Shown one piece after another: positions 17,246 to 26,450 of a stretch of DNA of 64,000 nt; position 1 is the first letter of the stretch, and each line of letters opens with the position of its first letter. The notes beneath the pieces are model-generated. The model did no database searches and was not told the DNA's origin. It saw only the letters and a program-made list of their open reading frames with translations. The position numbers and the translations under genes are program-made. This stretch comes from Kitasatospora herbaricolor (GTDB taxonomy: Bacteria > Actinomycetota > Actinomycetes > Streptomycetales > Streptomycetaceae): the NCBI RefSeq assembly GCF_030813695.1, contig NZ_JAUSVA010000002.1, positions 8,207,501-8,271,500 of the forward strand. The letters run 5' to 3'.

Positions 17246-18022
17246 ATGACGAGCCCGTACTCCGACGACCCGCTCCCGGGCGCCCCGCCCGGTGCCCTTC
17301 CCCCGCACAGTGTGAACGGTGCCCGGCCCCGGCCGGCCGGCACCGCCCTCGGCGGCGCCCCCACCGGCGGTGCGCCCGGCAGCGGCGGCGACCGCGCCAC
17401 CGGCGGGGCCGGGCAGCCGGACCACGGCCCGGACGGGCCCTCCCGCGGACCGGCCGGCGGCAACGTGCTCTGGGCCTTCGCGCCCTGGATCGTCTTCGCC
17501 GCGGTGGCCGGCCCGAGCACCTGGGGGCTCGCCGCCGTCGCGGGCCTGGTCACCTCCCTGCTGCTGAACGGACCGGACGTGCTCCGGGGCCGTCCGAAGA
17601 TCCTGGAGATCGTCGGCATCCTGTTCTTCGCGGTCGTCTGCGTGCTGGCGCTGGTGCTGGACCGGGACGACCTGCTCTGGCTGGAGACCTACGCCCAGGT
17701 GATCGCCAACGGGGTGGTGGCGGTGGCGGCGCTCGGGTCCCTGGCCTTCGTCCCGTTCACCGAGCAGTACGCCCGCGAGTCCACCCCGCCGGCGCTCTGG
17801 CGCACCGCGGCGTTCAAGCGCACCAACCGGGTGCTCACCGCCATGTGGGGCTCGATCTTCGCGGTGATCGCGCTGCTCGGGCTGCTCGCCCTGCACGTCT
17901 CCTCGGGGACGGACTGGCTCAACTGGGTCCTCCCGGTCGCGCTGCTGGTGGTCGGGGTCAAGGTCACCCGCTGGTACCCCGAGCAGGTCCGGGCCCGCGC
18001 CGTCCGGCAGCGGCTGCACTGA
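17246..18022 (+). CDS. Conserved actinobacterial membrane protein
   Basis: The protein has 258 residues. The ATG at 17246 follows GCGGAGGTGTGCG. The first 70 residues are a Gly/Pro-rich cytoplasmic tail. About six membrane segments follow, for example VLWAFAPWIVFAAVAG, AAVAGLVTSLLL, IVGILFFAVVCVLALVL and VLPVALLVVGVKV. It resembles small uncharacterised integral membrane proteins of streptomycetes. A LysR regulator follows 97 bases downstream in the same direction and may control it. Confidence 0.8.
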   Translation: MTSPYSDDPLPGAPPGALPPHSVNGARPRPAGTALGGAPTGGAPGSGGDRATGGAGQPDHGPDGPSRGPAGGNVLWAFAPWIVFAAVAGPSTWGLAAVAGLVTSLLLNGPDVLRGRPKILEIVGILFFAVVCVLALVLDRDDLLWLETYAQVIANGVVAVAALGSLAFVPFTEQYARESTPPALWRTAAFKRTNRVLTAMWGSIFAVIALLGLLALHVSSGTDWLNWVLPVALLVVGVKVTRWYPEQVRARAVRQRLH

Positions 18023-18119
18023 CCCGGGCGTCCGGGCGGTCCGTCGCCGTGCACCTCGCGGCCGCCCGGCCCGGGCCCGGCGGTACGGGGGCCGGCCGCG
18101 GCGCTGGCAGAATTGCGGT

Positions 18120-19040
18120 GTGATCGACGCCCGACGGCTGCGGACCCTGCGGGCCGTGGCCGACCACCGCACCGTGACGGCAGCCGCCGCCGCCCTCTAC
18201 CTGACCCCGTCCGCGGTCTCCCAGCAGCTGGCCGCGCTCGAACAGGAGACCGGCCACCACCTGCTGGCCAGGGACGGACGGGGCGTGCGGCTCACCGCCG
18301 CGGGGGAGATCCTGCTCCGGCACGCCGACGCCGTGCTCGCCCAGCTGGAGCGCGCCGAGGCCGACCTCGCGGCCTACAGCGGCGGGGTCGAGGGCGAGAT
18401 CACCGTCGCCTCCTTCGCCACCGGGATCGCGCTCGTCCTGGTGCCCGCCATCCGCGCCCTCGCCACCGAGGCCCCCGGCCTGCGGCTGAAGGTGCTGGAC
18501 ACCGAGGGCGACGCCAGCCTGCCGATGCTGCTGGACGGCCGCGCCGACCTCGCGGTCGCGGTCGAGTACCGCGGCGCGCTCCGGGCGGACGACGCCCGGC
18601 TGACCCGCGTCCCGCTCTACGCCGAGCCCTTCGAGGCCGTCCTGCCGCTCACCCACCCGCTCGCCGCGCCCGACCGCGCCGGCGAGGTGGTCGACCTCGC
18701 GGACCTCGCGGCGGAGCCCTGGATCGGCCCCTACCCCGGCAACCCCTGCCACGACGTGGTGCTGCTCGCCTGCGAGCACGCCGGGTTCCAGCCCCGGCTG
18801 GTGCACTCCTCGGACGACTTCAACGCCGTGGTCGCGCTCGCCTCGGCCGGCGCCGGCGTCGCGCTGGTGCCCCGCTCCGCCCTGCGCGGTGCCGACCTCG
18901 CCCGGGTGGCCGTCCGCCCGGTGGACAGCGCCCTGGCCACCCGCAGGGTCTTCGCCGCCGTCCGCAGCGGGGCCGAGAGCCACCCGCTGCTCCGGCCGGT
19001 GCTGCGGGCGCTCGCCACGGCGGCGGCCGAGGCCGGCTGA
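18120..19040 (+). CDS. LysR-family transcriptional regulator
   Basis: The protein has 306 residues. The N-terminal winged helix reads LRTLRAVADHRTVTAAAAALYLTPSAVSQQLAALEQETG, followed by a periplasmic-binding-like effector domain from about residue 90 (GEITVASFATGI... DDFNAVVALASAGAGVALVP). The GTG start is 97 bases after the membrane protein gene. The target and effector are unknown; the upstream membrane protein is a plausible target. Confidence 0.92.
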   Translation: MIDARRLRTLRAVADHRTVTAAAAALYLTPSAVSQQLAALEQETGHHLLARDGRGVRLTAAGEILLRHADAVLAQLERAEADLAAYSGGVEGEITVASFATGIALVLVPAIRALATEAPGLRLKVLDTEGDASLPMLLDGRADLAVAVEYRGALRADDARLTRVPLYAEPFEAVLPLTHPLAAPDRAGEVVDLADLAAEPWIGPYPGNPCHDVVLLACEHAGFQPRLVHSSDDFNAVVALASAGAGVALVPRSALRGADLARVAVRPVDSALATRRVFAAVRSGAESHPLLRPVLRALATAAAEAG

Positions 19041-19193
19041 GCCCCGGCCCGTGCAGCCGTACCGGACGCACCGGCCGACGGCGTCCTACGGGGCGCGCGC
19101 CGCGCGGTGCTCCGACCGTCCGGGCCCTTCGGGGAGGAGACTGGGGGTGCCGCGCCTGCCGTCGGGCCGGCGGCCCAGGCGAGGAGCGCAGCT

Positions 19194-20468
19194 GTGACGG
19201 ACCGCGAGAGGGACAGCCGGCACATGCTGGTCGGGCTGCTCGACGCCAGCCACCTGATGCCGCTGGAGCAGGTGCCGGACCGGGTCGCGGAGTACGCGGC
19301 GCCCGCGGGGCTGCGAAACACCGCGATCTACCTCTGCGATCTGCGGGAGAGCGTGCTGCGGCTGCTGACCGGCAACGGCCCGGACGCCCACCGGGGCCGG
19401 GCCCCGGGCAGCGGGTCGGCGGCCGACGAGGCCGAGCTGAGGGTCGAGGGCACGCTGCCCGGCCGGGCCTTCCAGGAGGGACGCACGGTCGCCGCCGGAC
19501 GAACGGACGGGGACGGGCACCGCTGGTGGGTGCCGGTGCTGGACGGCACCGAGCGCCTGGGAGTCCTGCGGGTGGACACCGCGCACGACGACCCGCGGGC
19601 CCAGCACGACCTGCTGGGCCTCGCCGCCCTGATCGGGCTGCTGATCGTCAGCAAGCGCGGCACCAGCGACGCCTACGCCCGGCTGCGGCGCACCGAGCGG
19701 ATGAACGTGGCCGCCGAGATGCAGTGGAACCTCATGCCGCCGCGCATCTACGCCGACGAGCGGGTGGTGATCGGCGGCGTCATGGAGCCCGCCTACGAGG
19801 TCGGGGGCGACGCGTTCGACTTCGCGACCGCCGGTGACACCGTGCACCTGTCGGTGTTCGACGCGATGGGCCACGACACCGCCGCCGCCCTGACGGCCAA
19901 CCTCGCGGTGGCGGCCTGCCGCAACCACCGCCGCAAGGGCCGGGGCCTGGCCGAGACCGGTGAGGCCATCGAGCAGGCGGTGCTGGAGCAGTTCGGCCGG
20001 AGCCGGTTCGTCACCGGCATCCTGGGCGAACTGGATCTGCGGACGGGCGTGCTGTCCTGGGTCAACCGCGGTCATCACCCGCCGGTCGTGATCCGCGCCG
20101 GGCGGTGGGAGACCCAACTGCACTGCCCGCCGGCCCACCCCATGGGTACCGCCCTGGGGCTGCGGAGCCAGGTGTGCCACGAGCAGCTGGAGCCGGGTGA
20201 CCGCCTGGTCCTGTACACCGACGGCATCACCGAGGCCCATCGCCCCGGCGGCCCGGAGTTCGGCCTGGAACGTTTCATCGACGTCCTGATCCGCCACCAC
20301 GCCGACCACCGCCCCGTGCCCGAGACACTGCGCCGTCTGGTCCGGAGCATCCTGGACCTCCACCAGGGCCGTCTCGGCGACGACGCCACCGTGCTGCTCC
20401 TGCAGTGGCACGGCTCCAGCCCGTTCCCCTCGTCGGAGGTCAGGGCGCTCGCGGGCGTGCCGTCCTGA
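19194..20468 (+). CDS. GAF-PP2C (SpoIIE-type) serine phosphatase
   Basis: The protein has 424 residues from GTG 19194, with GAGGAG about ten bases upstream. The N-terminal third is GAF-like. The C-terminal part is a PP2C/SpoIIE phosphatase with metal-binding motifs YEVGGDAFDFAT and VFDAMGHDTAAAL, then WVNRGHHPPVVI, LVLYTDGITEAH and GDDATVLLLQW. There is no kinase or anti-sigma ATPase domain. The family dephosphorylates anti-anti-sigma factors in stress or development pathways. No partner is adjacent. Confidence 0.9.
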   Translation: MTDRERDSRHMLVGLLDASHLMPLEQVPDRVAEYAAPAGLRNTAIYLCDLRESVLRLLTGNGPDAHRGRAPGSGSAADEAELRVEGTLPGRAFQEGRTVAAGRTDGDGHRWWVPVLDGTERLGVLRVDTAHDDPRAQHDLLGLAALIGLLIVSKRGTSDAYARLRRTERMNVAAEMQWNLMPPRIYADERVVIGGVMEPAYEVGGDAFDFATAGDTVHLSVFDAMGHDTAAALTANLAVAACRNHRRKGRGLAETGEAIEQAVLEQFGRSRFVTGILGELDLRTGVLSWVNRGHHPPVVIRAGRWETQLHCPPAHPMGTALGLRSQVCHEQLEPGDRLVLYTDGITEAHRPGGPEFGLERFIDVLIRHHADHRPVPETLRRLVRSILDLHQGRLGDDATVLLLQWHGSSPFPSSEVRALAGVPS

Positions 20469-20710
20469 CGGCGTTGTTCGCAGGCCGCCGGCGGTTTGAT
20501 CCGGACAATTCGGGCAAACGCCTGGCGTGGGCTCCCGTCGAACCCGAGAAGGCAGTCGATCCGGGACTGTCGCGCCCCGGGAGCCCGCGCCGGTCGGCCG
20601 GAAACGTCCGGACCAGGACGACCCTGGCCGTCACGGCCCGAACCGGCCGGCCTGGAACGGCACGGCCCGGAACAGCACAGTCCTACCGGGGGCATCGTAG
20701 GGAGACGTCA

Positions 20711-20866
20711 ATGATCGTGCTCGGAGTGATCCTCCTCGTCATCGGCCTCATCGCCGGGATCGGAATCCTGTGGACCATCGGGATCATCCTGGTGGCCATC
20801 GGTCTGGTCCTGTGGGTGATGGGAGCGCTGGGCCACGCCGTCGGCGGCCGGAAGCACTACTACTGA
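20711..20866 (+). CDS. Small two-helix membrane protein (DUF6131-like)
   Basis: The protein has 51 residues: two hydrophobic helices (MIVLGVILLVIGLIAGIGIL and TIGIILVAIGLVLWVMGALG) and a short basic tail GGRKHYY. GGAG precedes the ATG. Proteins of this size and pattern are widespread in streptomycetes and of unknown function. Confidence 0.8.
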   Translation: MIVLGVILLVIGLIAGIGILWTIGIILVAIGLVLWVMGALGHAVGGRKHYY

Positions 20867-20926
20867 GGCCGGCCCGCGACGGATCGGGACCACGGATCAG
20901 GACCGCCCGGCAGTCACGGCCGGGAG

Positions 20927-20964
20927 GCCCGGCCGGGGCAGTGCCGCCACTGCCCCGGCCGGGC
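20927..20964 (+). terminator. Hairpin terminator
   Basis: A 17-bp perfect stem (GCCCGGCCGGGGCAGTG and its complement) with a 4-base loop lies 61 bases after the small membrane protein gene. Confidence 0.85.
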
Positions 20965-21093
20965 CCGCCCGGTACCCGGGCCCCCGATCCGGGCGTTCCG
21001 ACTGCTCACGGGGCGTTCTGGCATATGCTGCCGGAGGCTCGGCGCCCGTGACGGAGCGGGCGGCCACCATCACCCTCGCAGGAGCAGCCCCCG

Positions 21094-22047
21094 ATGACCG
21101 ACACCGAATTCGACGACCTCGACCTCCCGGTGACCGACGATCAGAAGCTCCCCGTGGCCGTGATCGGCCTCGGGGACATCGCGCAGAAGGCCTATCTCCC
21201 GGTCCTCACCGCGCAGCCCGGCCTGGACCTGCGGCTGATGACCCGTGATCGTGCCAAGCTCGACCGGATCGGCGACACCTACCGGATCGACCACCGGTAC
21301 ACCGATCTCGACGCCCTGATCGGCAGCGGTGTGCGAGCCGCCTTCGTGCACGCCGTCACCGAGCAGCACGTTCCGATCACCGAGAAGCTGTTGAAGGCCG
21401 GCGTCGACGTGTACGTCGACAAGCCGCTCGACCACCACCTGGCCGGCGCCCGCCGGCTGGTGGACCTGGCCGAGCAGACCGGCCGGTCGCTGATGGTCGG
21501 CTTCAACCGCCGCCACGCCCCCGGTTACGTGCAGGCCAAGGAGCGTCCGCGCGACCTGATCGTCCTGCAGAAGAACCGCGAGGGCCTGCCCGAGGCCGCC
21601 CGCACCGCGGTCTTCGACGACTTCATCCACGTCGTCGACACCCTGCGCTTCCTCGTCCCCGGCGAGATCGAGCACGTGGACGTCCGCTCCCGCAGCCGGG
21701 CCGGACTGATGGAGCACCTGGTGCTGACGCTGGCGGGCAACGGCTTCACCGCGCTCGGCATCATGAACCGGGTCAGCGGCTCCACCGAGGAGGTGCTGCA
21801 GGTCTCCGGCGGCGACTCCAAGCGCGAGGTGGTCAACCTCGCCGAGGTGATCGACCACCGCGGCCAGCCGACCGTCCGCCGCCGGGGCGACTGGGTCTCC
21901 GTCGCCCGCCAGCGCGGAATCGAGCAGGTCGTGCTCACCTTCCTGGAGGCCGTCCGGACCGGCAAGACGATCTCCGGCCGGGACGCGCTGCGCACCCACG
22001 AGCTGTGCGAGCGGATCGTCCTCGACATCGAGGCCCAGGCCCGCTGA
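21094..22047 (+). CDS. Gfo/Idh/MocA-family oxidoreductase
   Basis: This 317-residue NAD(P)-dependent oxidoreductase has a Rossmann turn VAVIGLGDIAQKAYLP and the family lysine motif, here DVYVDKPLDHH. The C-terminal region has the FDDFIHVVDTLRFL His pattern. The ATG at 21094 has AGGAG upstream. The substrate is unknown, with sugars or inositol derivatives typical of the family. It stands alone between two strong terminators. Confidence 0.9.
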   Translation: MTDTEFDDLDLPVTDDQKLPVAVIGLGDIAQKAYLPVLTAQPGLDLRLMTRDRAKLDRIGDTYRIDHRYTDLDALIGSGVRAAFVHAVTEQHVPITEKLLKAGVDVYVDKPLDHHLAGARRLVDLAEQTGRSLMVGFNRRHAPGYVQAKERPRDLIVLQKNREGLPEAARTAVFDDFIHVVDTLRFLVPGEIEHVDVRSRSRAGLMEHLVLTLAGNGFTALGIMNRVSGSTEEVLQVSGGDSKREVVNLAEVIDHRGQPTVRRRGDWVSVARQRGIEQVVLTFLEAVRTGKTISGRDALRTHELCERIVLDIEAQAR

Positions 22048-22059
22048 CACCCGGGGCCC

Positions 22060-22092
22060 GGGGCCGGACCGCCGCACCGGCGGTCCGGCCCC
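22060..22092. terminator. Hairpin terminator between convergent genes
   Basis: A 15-bp perfect stem (GGGGCCGGACCGCCG and its complement) with a 3-base loop lies between the oxidoreductase and the DUF1232 gene. Confidence 0.85.
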
Positions 22093-22119
22093 GGCCTCAC
22101 CCCGTCTGCCCCGTCTGCC

Positions 22120-22452
22120 TCACCCCAGCGGGCCGCCAACCGCGTCCGGGCCGCCCTCCGGACGGACCCGCCCGGTCACGCCCGCGCGCTCCGCGGCCTT
22201 GTGCAGCGACCGCAGGGCCACCAGCAGGAAGCCGATGTCGTCCAGCAGCACCGGATCGGGCAGCAGGTCGACCGGGCTGACCAGGTACACGAGGGACGCC
22301 CAGAACAGCACCTTGCTCGACATCGGGATCCCCGACGCCCCGAGCAGCCGCCGGGCCCGCACCAGCTTGACCAGCAGCGTGACCGCCACCGCGAGGGTGG
22401 CCGCGATGACCACCCCGGCGGCCACCAGCCAGAACACGTCCCAACCGTCCAC
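22120..22452 (-). CDS. DUF1232 (YkvA-like) membrane protein
   Basis: The protein has 110 residues. GTG 22452 is preceded by GAGGAGG on the coding strand. The N-terminal membrane helix is FWLVAAGVVIAATLAVAVTLLV. The signature YLVSPVDLLPDPVLLDDIGFLLVAL defines the DUF1232 family. The function is unknown. Confidence 0.88.
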   Translation of the reverse strand: MDGWDVFWLVAAGVVIAATLAVAVTLLVKLVRARRLLGASGIPMSSKVLFWASLVYLVSPVDLLPDPVLLDDIGFLLVALRSLHKAAERAGVTGRVRPEGGPDAVGGPLG

Positions 22453-22749
22453 GTGGGCCTCCTCTCGTCCGCTCCCGTACCGCGTTCCCCCCGACCGGCC
22501 AGTATGCGTCACGGCGGGCCCTGAGCGCGTCGGCCGCGTCGGTCGCCCGCTCCGCGTGTGCCCCGGATCGCGCCCGGTGCACCTCGTCCCCGGCGGAATT
22601 CCGGCCGTCCGGCCGGACCCGCCCCGAGCACCGGGCGTCCGCCCGCCGGGGGCAGGGGAAGGGACGGGGCCGGGGACAAGGCCAGGGGAGTGGCGCGGCC
22701 GAGCCCGGGTAGACGGCCAGCCCTGGAGAGCGGTGACCGGAGGGGTGTC
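22453..22749. other. Divergent intergenic region, no gene seen
   Basis: Nearly 300 bases lie between the DUF1232 and VanZ-like genes. They must carry both promoters. I recognise no palindrome, repeat or small gene. Confidence 0.45.
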
Positions 22750-23397
22750 ATGATCAAGCAGATGGCCGGGGCGGAATCGGGCAGAGCACGGACGGACGCG
22801 GGCCGGCCGGGCCCGGCCGGGTGGGCGAGGTGGCGCCGGCGCCGTCCTGCCGTGGCCGGGCCGCCGGCAAAGGCGCCGGGGCGTTCCTGGCGGGCGGCCC
22901 TGCTCAGGGCGCTCGCGCTGCTGACGGCGTTCGTGGGCATGGTCGCCTTCGCCGTGGTGCTGGCCCGCCTCACCCTGGTCTCCGTCCCCGGCGCGGTCGG
23001 CCAGGTGCACAGCAACGTCCGCCCCGGCGACTCGCTGCGCCACTACCTGCTGCACGCCACCACCGTGGACGCGGCCCGGCAGGTCGGCGGCAACATCCTG
23101 CTCGGCCTGCCGTTCGGCGTACTGCTGCCGGTGCTGGTGCCCAAGGCGCGCGGCCTGTTCGGGGTGCTGGTCCGGACGGCCGGGGTGATGCTGCTGGTCG
23201 AGCTCGTCCAGGGCGCGCTGATCACCGGCCGGGCCTTCGACATCGACGACGTCATCCTGAACACCACGGGCGCGCTGCTCGGCTACCTGCTGCTCGGCCG
23301 GCGGGCCGGCCGGGCGGTGCACCGCCGACCGGTGCCGGTGCCCGTGCCGGCACCGCCGGCCGGCCCCTCGGCGGGCACGGTGACGGACCCGGCCTGA
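22750..23397 (+). CDS. VanZ-family membrane protein
   Basis: The protein has 215 residues from ATG 22750. A basic cytoplasmic N-terminus of about 50 residues precedes four membrane helices. The VanZ patterns are QVGGNILLGLPFGVLLPVL, LLVELVQGALITGRAFDIDDVILNTTGALLGYLL. VanZ relatives are linked to glycopeptide (teicoplanin) tolerance, but most streptomycete members have no known role. No van genes are adjacent. Confidence 0.88.
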   Translation: MIKQMAGAESGRARTDAGRPGPAGWARWRRRRPAVAGPPAKAPGRSWRAALLRALALLTAFVGMVAFAVVLARLTLVSVPGAVGQVHSNVRPGDSLRHYLLHATTVDAARQVGGNILLGLPFGVLLPVLVPKARGLFGVLVRTAGVMLLVELVQGALITGRAFDIDDVILNTTGALLGYLLLGRRAGRAVHRRPVPVPVPAPPAGPSAGTVTDPA

Positions 23398-23482
23398 GGC
23401 CGGTACGGGCGACGGCGCCGCGACCGGGCCCGGGCCTCCGGGCCCGTCCGGTCCGCGAGGCGCTACCCGGCCCCGCCGGCCG

Positions 23483-24637
23483 CTACGCGCTGCCGGCGGC
23501 CCGCAGCACCGCCGCCGCCAGCCGGAGGTTCTCCACGGCCGAGCCGCCGGGGAAGGCGAAGCGCCGCCGGGTGTAGCCGTAGGCGACGCCGCTGCGCGGG
23601 TCGGCGAACGCCTCGGAGCCGGCCGCGCCGCAGTGCCCGAAGGCGTCCGGCCCGAGAAAGGGGAAGCGTGAGCTCTCCGCCTCGAACCCGAGCCCGAAGT
23701 GGTCGGCCTCGCCGGTCACCAGGTCGGTGCCCGGGGTGCGGACCCGGCCGAACTCGGCGACGGTGTCGGGCTTCAGCAGCGGCGGCCGGCCGTCCACGCC
23801 GCTGATCGCCGCCGCGTACATCCGGGCCAGGCCACGCGCGTTGCCGATGCCGCCGCCGGAGGCCGGGCCCAGGGCCCGGACCGTCCGGGCGTTGGCGTAC
23901 TCGACCAGGTCGGTCGGCGGGGTGGCGTGCAGGTTGAAGGCGATCCCCGTCAGGCTGTCCGGCGCGGGGACCGGACCCTCGAAGGCGGCCAGCTCCTGCT
24001 CGCTCGGCCGCATCGGGCGGATCGCGACGAACCGCGGCTCCAGTGCCTCGGGCAGTCCGAGGTGCAGGTCCAGCCCGTAGGGCGCCCTGATCCGCTCCTC
24101 GAACAGCTGCTGGACGCTCCGCCCGGTGACCCGGAGCACGACCTCCCCGGTCAGCGCGCCGATCACCAGCGCGTGGTAGCCGTAGCCCTCGCCGGGCGTC
24201 CACCAGGGCCGCTGGGCCGCCAGCCGCCGGGCCAGCACCCGGTCGTCGGCCAGCTCCGCCAGGGTGAATCCGCCGGGCACCCCGACCACTCCGGAGCGGT
24301 GCTCCAGCAGTTGGCGCAGCGTCAGCCTGCCCTTCCCCCCGGCGGCGAACTCCGGCCAGTGGACGGCGACCTCCCGGTCGAGGGCGAGGACGCCCTCCTG
24401 CACCAGCAGGGCGACCACCAGGTAGGCCGCGCCCTTGGTGGAGGAGTAGACGCCGGTCAGGGAGTCGCCCGTCAGGCCCTCGCCCGCCCACAGGTCCACC
24501 ACCTGCCGACCGTGCAGGTATGCCGCGAGCTGGGCCCCCGGCTCGTTCGGGTCGTCGGCCAGGGCGGCGGCGAACTCCTCGCGCACCGCTTCGAATCCCG
24601 GCGCGACCGTCCCCCGGATGCCGATCCCGCCCGCCAT
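23483..24637 (-). CDS. Serine hydrolase of the beta-lactamase/esterase family
   Basis: The protein has 384 residues. The catalytic SxxK is SSTK in GVYSSTKGAAYLVVALL, and the family Tyr motif follows in GYGYHALVIGALTGEV. FGHCGAAGSEAFADP near the C-terminus replaces the KTG box with HCG, as in class C-like esterases. There is no signal peptide, so it is probably a cytosolic esterase rather than a resistance beta-lactamase. The ATG at 24637 is preceded by AAGGGGGAC. Confidence 0.9.
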   Translation of the reverse strand: MAGGIGIRGTVAPGFEAVREEFAAALADDPNEPGAQLAAYLHGRQVVDLWAGEGLTGDSLTGVYSSTKGAAYLVVALLVQEGVLALDREVAVHWPEFAAGGKGRLTLRQLLEHRSGVVGVPGGFTLAELADDRVLARRLAAQRPWWTPGEGYGYHALVIGALTGEVVLRVTGRSVQQLFEERIRAPYGLDLHLGLPEALEPRFVAIRPMRPSEQELAAFEGPVPAPDSLTGIAFNLHATPPTDLVEYANARTVRALGPASGGGIGNARGLARMYAAAISGVDGRPPLLKPDTVAEFGRVRTPGTDLVTGEADHFGLGFEAESSRFPFLGPDAFGHCGAAGSEAFADPRSGVAYGYTRRRFAFPGGSAVENLRLAAAVLRAAGSA

Positions 24638-24757
24638 CGCGTCCCCCTTCGTGATCACTGTTCCGCAGGCGCCAACCACCGGCCGGTCCCGGGCGATTCC
24701 CGCGGACCCGCCTCCGGTTCCCCGTGACCCGGGCGGCACCGCCGGGCCGCCGCACCG

Positions 24758-25342
24758 TCAGGACCGCGGCTTGGCCCGGACGTGCATCCGCTCGCCCTGC
24801 CGCCCGAACAGGCTCAGCACCTCGACCGGCCGGCCCTCGGCGCCGCTGAACCAGTGCGGTACCCGGGTGTCGAACTCCGCCACCTCACCCGGGCCGAGGA
24901 CGATGTCGTGCTCGCCGAGGACGAGCCTCAGCCGCCCCTCCAGCACGTACAGCCACTCGTACCCCTCGTGGCTGCGGAGGTTCGGCTCGGTCCCCCGGTC
25001 GGCGATGACCATCTTGTACGCCTGCAACGGCCCCGGGCCACGGGAGAGCGGGACGAAGGTCCCGCCGTGCGCCAGCGGACGGGGCGTCAGCCGCACCCGG
25101 GGATCCCCCACCTCGGGGGCGCCGACCAGGTCGTCCAGCGGCACGTCGTAGGCACCGGCGAGCGGCAGCAGAAGCTCCAGACTGGGCCGCCGCTGCCCGG
25201 ACTCCAGCCGGGACAGGGTGCTCTTGGAGATGCCGGTGGTCTCGGCGAGCGCGGCCAGGGTGAGCCCGCGTTTCGCCCGCAGCCGCCTCAGCCGCGGGCC
25301 CACCTCGTCGAGGACCGCCTGGTACGTCGGTGCTTCTTCCAT
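24758..25342 (-). CDS. XRE-family regulator with C-terminal cupin sensor domain
   Basis: The protein has 194 residues. The N-terminal helix-turn-helix reads LRRLRAKRGLTLAALAETTGISKSTLSRLESGQRRPS. The C-terminal cupin has SHEGYEWLYVLEGRLRLVLG and VAEFDTRVPHWF. Such proteins repress nearby genes and sense a small molecule through the cupin. It is divergent from a methyltransferase gene, and a palindrome lies between the two starts. Confidence 0.93.
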   Translation of the reverse strand: MEEAPTYQAVLDEVGPRLRRLRAKRGLTLAALAETTGISKSTLSRLESGQRRPSLELLLPLAGAYDVPLDDLVGAPEVGDPRVRLTPRPLAHGGTFVPLSRGPGPLQAYKMVIADRGTEPNLRSHEGYEWLYVLEGRLRLVLGEHDIVLGPGEVAEFDTRVPHWFSGAEGRPVEVLSLFGRQGERMHVRAKPRS

Positions 25343-25372
25343 GCGGCCATTCCAACCCGCTGTCCCGGTATT

Positions 25373-25388
25373 GGCAACAATAATTGCC
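25373..25388. promoter_or_regulatory. Palindromic operator between the XRE-cupin and methyltransferase genes
   Basis: GGCAA-N6-TTGCC sits in an AT-rich patch (GGCAACAATAATTGCC) midway between the divergent starts at 25342 and 25419. It is the obvious candidate site for the XRE-cupin regulator to control both genes. Confidence 0.6.
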
Positions 25389-25418
25389 GCCCCTGAAACC
25401 CGGGGGCACGCTTCCCCC

Positions 25419-26393
25419 ATGAGCGCACACCAGGACCCCGAACACGGCCACGGCAAAGGCCACGGCCACGGCAAAGACCACGGAACCGGCCACGGGAACG
25501 GCCACGGCCACGCCCACGGCAGCACCGACATCGACTGGGAGGTGATGGCCACCCACCTGGAGAACAACGGTGAGATCCAACTCCCGGCGCTGCGCCGGGC
25601 AGCGGCCCACCTGAAGGACCTGCTCGGCCCGCAGCGCGAGGTCCGCCGGATCCTCGACGTCGGCAGCGGGCCGGGCGTGATGGCCTGCCTGCTGGCCGAG
25701 ACCTTCCCGGCCGCCGAGACCGTCGCCGTGGACGGCGCGCCCGGGCTGCTCGACCGGGCCCTGGTCCGCGCCGAGCGGCTCGGCCTGGCCGGCCGGGTGT
25801 CCGTCCGGCACGCGGAACTGCCCGAGGGCCTGGCCGGTCCGGAGGAGGACGGCGGCCCCGGCACCGCGGACCTGGTCTGGAGCAGCCGGGCGGTGCACCA
25901 TCTCGGCGACCAGCAGGGCGCCCTGGACGCTCTCGCCGCGGTGCTGAGGCCCGGCGGCCTGCTCGCCGTCGCGGAGGGCGGGCTGCCGATGCGCTTCCTC
26001 CCGCGCGACATCGGGATCGGCCGGCCCGGCCTGCAGGCCCGGCTCGACGCCGTCCAGGAGGACTGGTTCGAGGCCATGCGGGCCGAACTGCCCGGCAGTA
26101 CCGGCGTGGTCGAGGACTGGGCCGCCATGCTCGGCCGCGCGGGCCTCGTCGGGACACGCGGTTTCACCACCCTGCTCCACCTGCCGGCCCCGCTGGGCGG
26201 GACGGCCCGGGCCTTCCTGCACGCCCATCTCACCCGGCTGCGGGAGGCGATGGGCGAGTTCCTGGACGAGGAGGACCGCGGGACCGTCGACCTGCTGCTC
26301 GACCCGTCGGCCCCCGAGGGAGTCCTCCGGCGGCCGGACGCCTTCCTGCTCGCCGCGACCACGGTCTTCACCGGCGTACGCCCGGCCGCGTGA
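25419..26393 (+). CDS. Class I SAM-dependent methyltransferase with His/Gly-rich N-terminus
   Basis: The protein has 324 residues. Residues 1-35 hold ten His in HG-type repeats (near HGHGKGHGHGKDHG), a likely metal-binding tail. The catalytic domain begins about residue 40, with SAM motif I ILDVGSGPGVMACLLAE, the acidic residue in VAVDGAPGLLDRA, and motif LVWSSRAVHHLGDQQGAL. The methyl acceptor is unknown. The XRE-cupin gene is divergent and shares the operator region. The ATG at 25419 gives MSAHQDPEHG. Confidence 0.88.
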   Translation: MSAHQDPEHGHGKGHGHGKDHGTGHGNGHGHAHGSTDIDWEVMATHLENNGEIQLPALRRAAAHLKDLLGPQREVRRILDVGSGPGVMACLLAETFPAAETVAVDGAPGLLDRALVRAERLGLAGRVSVRHAELPEGLAGPEEDGGPGTADLVWSSRAVHHLGDQQGALDALAAVLRPGGLLAVAEGGLPMRFLPRDIGIGRPGLQARLDAVQEDWFEAMRAELPGSTGVVEDWAAMLGRAGLVGTRGFTTLLHLPAPLGGTARAFLHAHLTRLREAMGEFLDEEDRGTVDLLLDPSAPEGVLRRPDAFLLAATTVFTGVRPAA

Positions 26394-26410
26394 CCGCCCG
26401 GGAGCGCTGA

Positions 26411-26450
26411 CGGCGGGGGCCGGGGGAGCGGTCACCCCCCGGCCCCCGCC
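26411..26450 (+). terminator. Hairpin terminator after the methyltransferase
   Basis: A 15-bp GC stem (GGCGGGGGCCGGGGG and its complement) with a short loop lies 18 bases after the stop. Confidence 0.8.

Noticed and set aside
22750-23397. Glycopeptide resistance locus suggested by the VanZ-like protein
   Set aside because: No vanHAX or VanRS genes are adjacent; VanZ-like proteins are common in this group without resistance.
23483-24637. Antibiotic-resistance beta-lactamase
   Set aside because: It has SxxK but no signal peptide, and HCG replaces KTG, which fits an esterase-type family member.
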